A stretch of DNA of 16,339 nucleotides from JAVZLQ01 sp049700035 (GTDB taxonomy: Archaea > Thermoproteota > Bathyarchaeia > Bathyarchaeales > Bathycorpusculaceae). The translations under genes were made by a program, and so were the position numbers. Under the pieces are notes generated by a model. That model was not told where the DNA came from. It did no database searches and was given only the letters and a program-made list of their open reading frames with translations. Positions 13,819 through 16,339 of the stretch are shown here, in pieces. Every line of letters begins with the position of its first letter. The first letter of the stretch is position 1. Location of the stretch: contig JBNAWC010000024.1 of the NCBI GenBank assembly GCA_049700035.1, positions 1 to 16,339 of the forward strand. Reading direction: 5' to 3'.

Positions 13819-13893
13819 CTATATAGTATTAACAGACAAAAATAACGGGCTTAAACACTTAAGGCTTTTGGTTAAAATTTTGGATGGCGCTGT

Positions 13894-14991
13894 TCATATT
13901 AGGAAGATGCCGTTTTTATAGAAAATTTTGCCATCTGCGTAGATTTCGCCGTTCTTCTTCATGTCCTTAAGGATGTCCCAGTGGATTGCAGACCTATTTG
14001 AACATCCAGTCTCTGGGTAGGCGTTGCCAAGCGCCAAATGTATTGTTCCGCCCATCTTCTCGTCGAAGAGCATGTTCTTCGTGAACCGCGTTATTGCATA
14101 GTTTGTTCCAATAGCGATTTCGCCTATACGATCTGCACCATCAATTTTCAAGATTTCCTTTAGGAATTCTTCGCCTTTAGACGCTGAAGCCTTGACAACT
14201 CTGCCATTTTCGAATGTTAGCCTTACATCTTCGATTTCTCTGCCACTGTAAATTCCTGGAAAAGTGAACCTTATTGTGCCGTTCGCAGAATTTTCAACAG
14301 GTCCAGTGAATACTTCACCGTCTGGCATGTTCTTTTCTCCGCTGCAGTTTATCCACCTTCTGCCCTTAACATTCATTTTCAGGTCTGTGTCTTCTCCAAC
14401 GAAACGAATTTCGCTTACAGTGTTTAGGAAGTTGCAAATTCTTTCTTGTTCCTCGTGTATGCGCCTCCATTCTGCGATAGGGTCTTCCTTATCAACGAGG
14501 CAGCTGCCATAAACAAAGTCCTCGTATTCTGGCAGAGCTATTGCAGCCTCTTGCGCTTGGGCGGCTATTGGGTAGGGTAAAAGTGTCCAGCGGAATTTTC
14601 CTTCAGCCTCCCTCTTAACTCGTATTTCCATTAGTTCTTTTCTCGAGGCTGCGCGCATCCGAATTTTTGAAGGCTCTATGCCTGTAAGCCTCTTTGGGTT
14701 TGGCTCGCAGAAAACGCCTATTTGCACATCAATACTTTCAATTAGGAATTTCTCAAAGGGCGAAACATGCGATAGCTGGTCTTCCTTTGCATATTTGTAG
14801 AAGATGTAGTCTGTCTCAAGTTGCGGCATAATCATTGGGTAAGCGTCGCTTAACAAGCACTCCTTGTACAACGCGTTTATTAGAGGCGCTGCTTCTACGC
14901 TTCCCGTTATAAGCACTTTTTCTTTTGGTTTAACTGCAACACTGTATTGAACGGAAAGCTTTGCAAGTTTCTCAATTCTATGGTCACCCAT
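13894..14991 (-). CDS. M29-family aminopeptidase (thermophilic aminopeptidase type)
   Basis: Removes N-terminal amino acids from peptides. The family signature is nearly complete: EKNMPDGEVFTGP (metal ligand Glu), GEIAIGTN (Glu), DEKMGGTIHLALG (His) and SAIHWD (His and Asp), the five dinuclear-metal ligands of M29 enzymes. The N-terminus GDHRIEKLAKLSVQYSVAVKPKEKVLI is typical. Length is about 366 aa, slightly short of the usual 400. ATG 14991 fits family alignments; ATG 14997, ATG 15015 and GTG 15018 are in frame. It is the last gene of a likely operon with the DUF2099 gene (51 bases upstream) and the MIP18 gene. The SSB gene downstream has its own promoter. Confidence 0.9.
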   Translation of the reverse strand: MGDHRIEKLAKLSVQYSVAVKPKEKVLITGSVEAAPLINALYKECLLSDAYPMIMPQLETDYIFYKYAKEDQLSHVSPFEKFLIESIDVQIGVFCEPNPKRLTGIEPSKIRMRAASRKELMEIRVKREAEGKFRWTLLPYPIAAQAQEAAIALPEYEDFVYGSCLVDKEDPIAEWRRIHEEQERICNFLNTVSEIRFVGEDTDLKMNVKGRRWINCSGEKNMPDGEVFTGPVENSANGTIRFTFPGIYSGREIEDVRLTFENGRVVKASASKGEEFLKEILKIDGADRIGEIAIGTNYAITRFTKNMLFDEKMGGTIHLALGNAYPETGCSNRSAIHWDILKDMKKNGEIYADGKIFYKNGIFLI

Positions 14992-15042
14992 GAACATGCC
15001 AACCGAAAGAACCATCACAGAGTCAATGTGTCGCTTAAAAAC

Positions 15043-15927
15043 CTATTGGTTAAAATCTGGCAGCTTAAGCTTCGGTCCTTTTCCTTCAACGCTGTAGGGC
15101 AAATTGTTTGTCTTGAAAACGACGAGTTTTCCGCTGAATTCTGATAGATACGCGAGGACAAGCCTTTTCCCCTTTCCTGTTAGCGCGTAGACTGGTATGG
15201 TTACGCCGAGTTGCATAAGTGCTTTTGTGGCAATTTTTTCTCGAAGTATCTTCGAAGCGCTTGCACATGCAATGTCCGCCTTGGCTATGTGCAACACGGC
15301 AGAATCGTCCACGCAGGTGTTGCATACAGAAAACACGAGAACATCAGCCTTTACCCTTTCCTCGAAACGCCTTATTTTGCTTATTGCTTCTGCTTGAAAA
15401 CCAGCAACAGTTACTGCTATTCGTCTAAAGCCCATTTTGAAGGCTTGTTTCACTCCTTCAACTTGGTTGATTCGTGCACTTCCTACGTCCAGAACCTTCC
15501 CACCCTCTGCTTCGATGCGCTCAATTGTTGATTTTATAGGCGAAGTGCGCATTATTCCAGTTAACCTTGCGCCTATGGCTTGCACAAGCCTCCCATTTGA
15601 CGTTATGACTGTTCCAGCCCCTTCACACACAATTACAGCGCAATCTATAAGTGCCTTTTCAATCCAGACTTGCATCATTTCGGAAGCCCCGTAAGCCACA
15701 ACCGGTTCAGCGTTTAAGAGCCTATTTTCGCAGCAAAAACCGTAGCCGCTAATCTTCTTTTCTATTGTTTTGCGCACCGCTTCCGCGTTGATTTTCTTTG
15801 TTCCATAAAGCGCTTCATGTAGGGGACAATACTCAACAGTTGGCTGTGTAAGCAGTTTTATGCCCTTCTCCGATATTTGCACCCTTGCTCCGCAACAATA
15901 AATTTCATGTTCGCCTTTGACTTTCAT
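15043..15927 (-). CDS. DUF2099 / methanogenesis marker protein 8 family
   Basis: A 294-aa protein matching DUF2099, known from methanogens as putative methanogenesis marker protein 8; its function is not established. Seen: VEYCPLHEALYG (Cys34), ISGYGFCCENR (Cys65-Cys66), VAYGASEMM, the very conserved VCEGAGTVITSNGRLVQAIGARL (about 100-122), IMRTSPI, RIAVTVAGFQAEAISKIR, a late CNTCVDDSAVL and ADIACASASKI. Many cysteines (11, 12, 34, 65, 66, 96, 101, and later pairs) suggest metal or Fe-S binding, which is an inference. ATG 15927 has only a weak upstream purine stretch. The MIP18 gene ends 25 bases upstream, so they are probably cotranscribed. No methyl-coenzyme M reductase gene is present in the window. 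Confidence 0.87.
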   Translation of the reverse strand: MKVKGEHEIYCCGARVQISEKGIKLLTQPTVEYCPLHEALYGTKKINAEAVRKTIEKKISGYGFCCENRLLNAEPVVAYGASEMMQVWIEKALIDCAVIVCEGAGTVITSNGRLVQAIGARLTGIMRTSPIKSTIERIEAEGGKVLDVGSARINQVEGVKQAFKMGFRRIAVTVAGFQAEAISKIRRFEERVKADVLVFSVCNTCVDDSAVLHIAKADIACASASKILREKIATKALMQLGVTIPVYALTGKGKRLVLAYLSEFSGKLVVFKTNNLPYSVEGKGPKLKLPDFNQ

Positions 15928-15952
15928 TGTAGACTCTCAAGCAAAAACTCGG

Positions 15953-16243
15953 TCAAGTTTCCTTGTTAACCATCTCGTTTATCTGCTGTTCCATCATGTG
16001 CCCGCGACAATAAACCAACGCCTTTTTTACGCCCGCGACGCTCTGCGCGGCGTTTTTAACGTCTGCGGCAAGCTTGAAGGCTATTGGGCAGAATGGACTT
16101 GAAGGTATAAAGTCAACTTTAACGACGCCAGGTTCTTCCTCCTTCACGTTTGTTATCATGTGCATTTTCGCGAAGCTCAGACCAGTTTCTGGGTCGATTA
16201 TTTTTCCGACAGCCTCTCGCACCTTATCTTCCAATTCAGTCAA
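15953..16243 (-). CDS. MIP18/PaaD (DUF59) family Fe-S maturation protein
   Basis: A 96-aa MIP18-domain protein of the SufT/PaaD/CIAO2 group that helps insert Fe-S clusters into target proteins. Seen: VGKIIDPETGLSFAKMHMI (10-30), KVDFIPSSPFCP with the conserved Cys52, IAFKLAADVKNAAQSVAGVKKA and a C-terminal YCRGHMM with Cys79. Length and order fit. The start is TTG 16243, preceded by GGTGG a dozen bases upstream; no ATG is available before the conserved region. A TATA-like TTTTATATTG (complement of about 16287-16296) lies upstream. As first gene of the operon with the DUF2099 protein it may mature a cluster on its neighbour (inference). Confidence 0.85.
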   Translation of the reverse strand: MTELEDKVREAVGKIIDPETGLSFAKMHMITNVKEEEPGVVKVDFIPSSPFCPIAFKLAADVKNAAQSVAGVKKALVYCRGHMMEQQINEMVNKET

Positions 16244-16285
16244 ACTCTTTCACATCCACCTTCTAATCGTATAAGGCGTTGAACG

Positions 16286-16298
16286 GCAATATAAAATG
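16286..16298 (-). promoter_or_regulatory. TATA-like box for the MIP18-DUF2099-M29 operon
   Basis: The complement reads CATTTTATATTGC, about 43 bases before TTG 16243, giving an expected transcription start near 16265. It is the only strong TATA-like element before the three-gene minus-strand set. Confidence 0.55.
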
Positions 16299-16339
16299 TT
16301 TCTGCATACTCACCCTTTTTGCGCCATTCTTTTCTGGTG

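Noticed and set aside
1..16339. Methanogenic organism
   Set aside because: Only one marker homologue (DUF2099) is present; no mcr or other methanogenesis gene is in the window, so methanogenesis cannot be claimed.
1..16339. CRISPR arrays, insertion sequences or prophage genes
   Set aside because: No regularly spaced repeats of CRISPR size, transposase motifs, terminal inverted repeats or phage structural genes were seen.

Overview
The window is archaeal. AT-rich TATA-like boxes lie about 25-40 bases upstream of likely transcription starts. Several genes carry Shine-Dalgarno sequences of the GGAG/GGTG type. GTG and TTG starts are common. The single-stranded DNA-binding protein is of the Sulfolobus SSB type, and there is a methanogenesis-marker-8 (DUF2099) homologue. 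Together with plain metabolic genes on a moderately AT-rich chromosome, this points to a TACK-type lineage such as Bathyarchaeia. That placement is an inference, because no 16S rRNA or ribosomal protein gene is present. No mobile element, CRISPR array or phage gene is visible, and the window reads as ordinary chromosome with several unusual proteins.

Left part (1-5865). The 3' part of a tRNA-Leu(UAA) is cut by the window edge. It is followed on the plus strand by a zinc MDR dehydrogenase, a VOC/glyoxalase-fold protein and an overlapping small PUA-like protein. Next is pyrG (CTP synthase) with its own promoter. A two-CBS-domain protein converges on pyrG and overlaps its end by seven bases. Diverging from it are a small HExxH putative metallopeptidase and a DUF362 protein, which overlap as TAATG.

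Middle part (5866-9930). A minus-strand pair encodes an HD-domain phosphohydrolase followed by a ParB-type protein that carries a complete C-terminal ASCH (PUA-like) domain, the most unusual architecture here. Diverging from it are a UPF0104/AglD-type multi-spanning membrane protein and a RimI-like N-acetyltransferase. A PCC/DUF296 protein converges on the acetyltransferase and shares an AT-rich promoter region with a small basic orphan gene.

Right part (9948-16339). On the minus strand are a membrane-anchored helix-hairpin-helix protein and an NAD(P)-malic enzyme. Across a 264-base divergent spacer with an inverted repeat and short direct repeats lies a plus-strand pair: a membrane sensor-like protein and a small helical NitrOD5-like protein. 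After them come an SSB with an Arg/Gly tail and a probable operon, all minus strand, reading MIP18 protein, DUF2099 protein, M29 aminopeptidase.

The genes do not form one pathway. Themes are CTP (CTP synthase, and a ParB fold whose family binds CTP), DNA or nucleoid binding (ParB-ASCH, HhH, SSB), and metal or Fe-S proteins. Start sites were chosen from Shine-Dalgarno position, TATA position and family alignment. No database search was possible.
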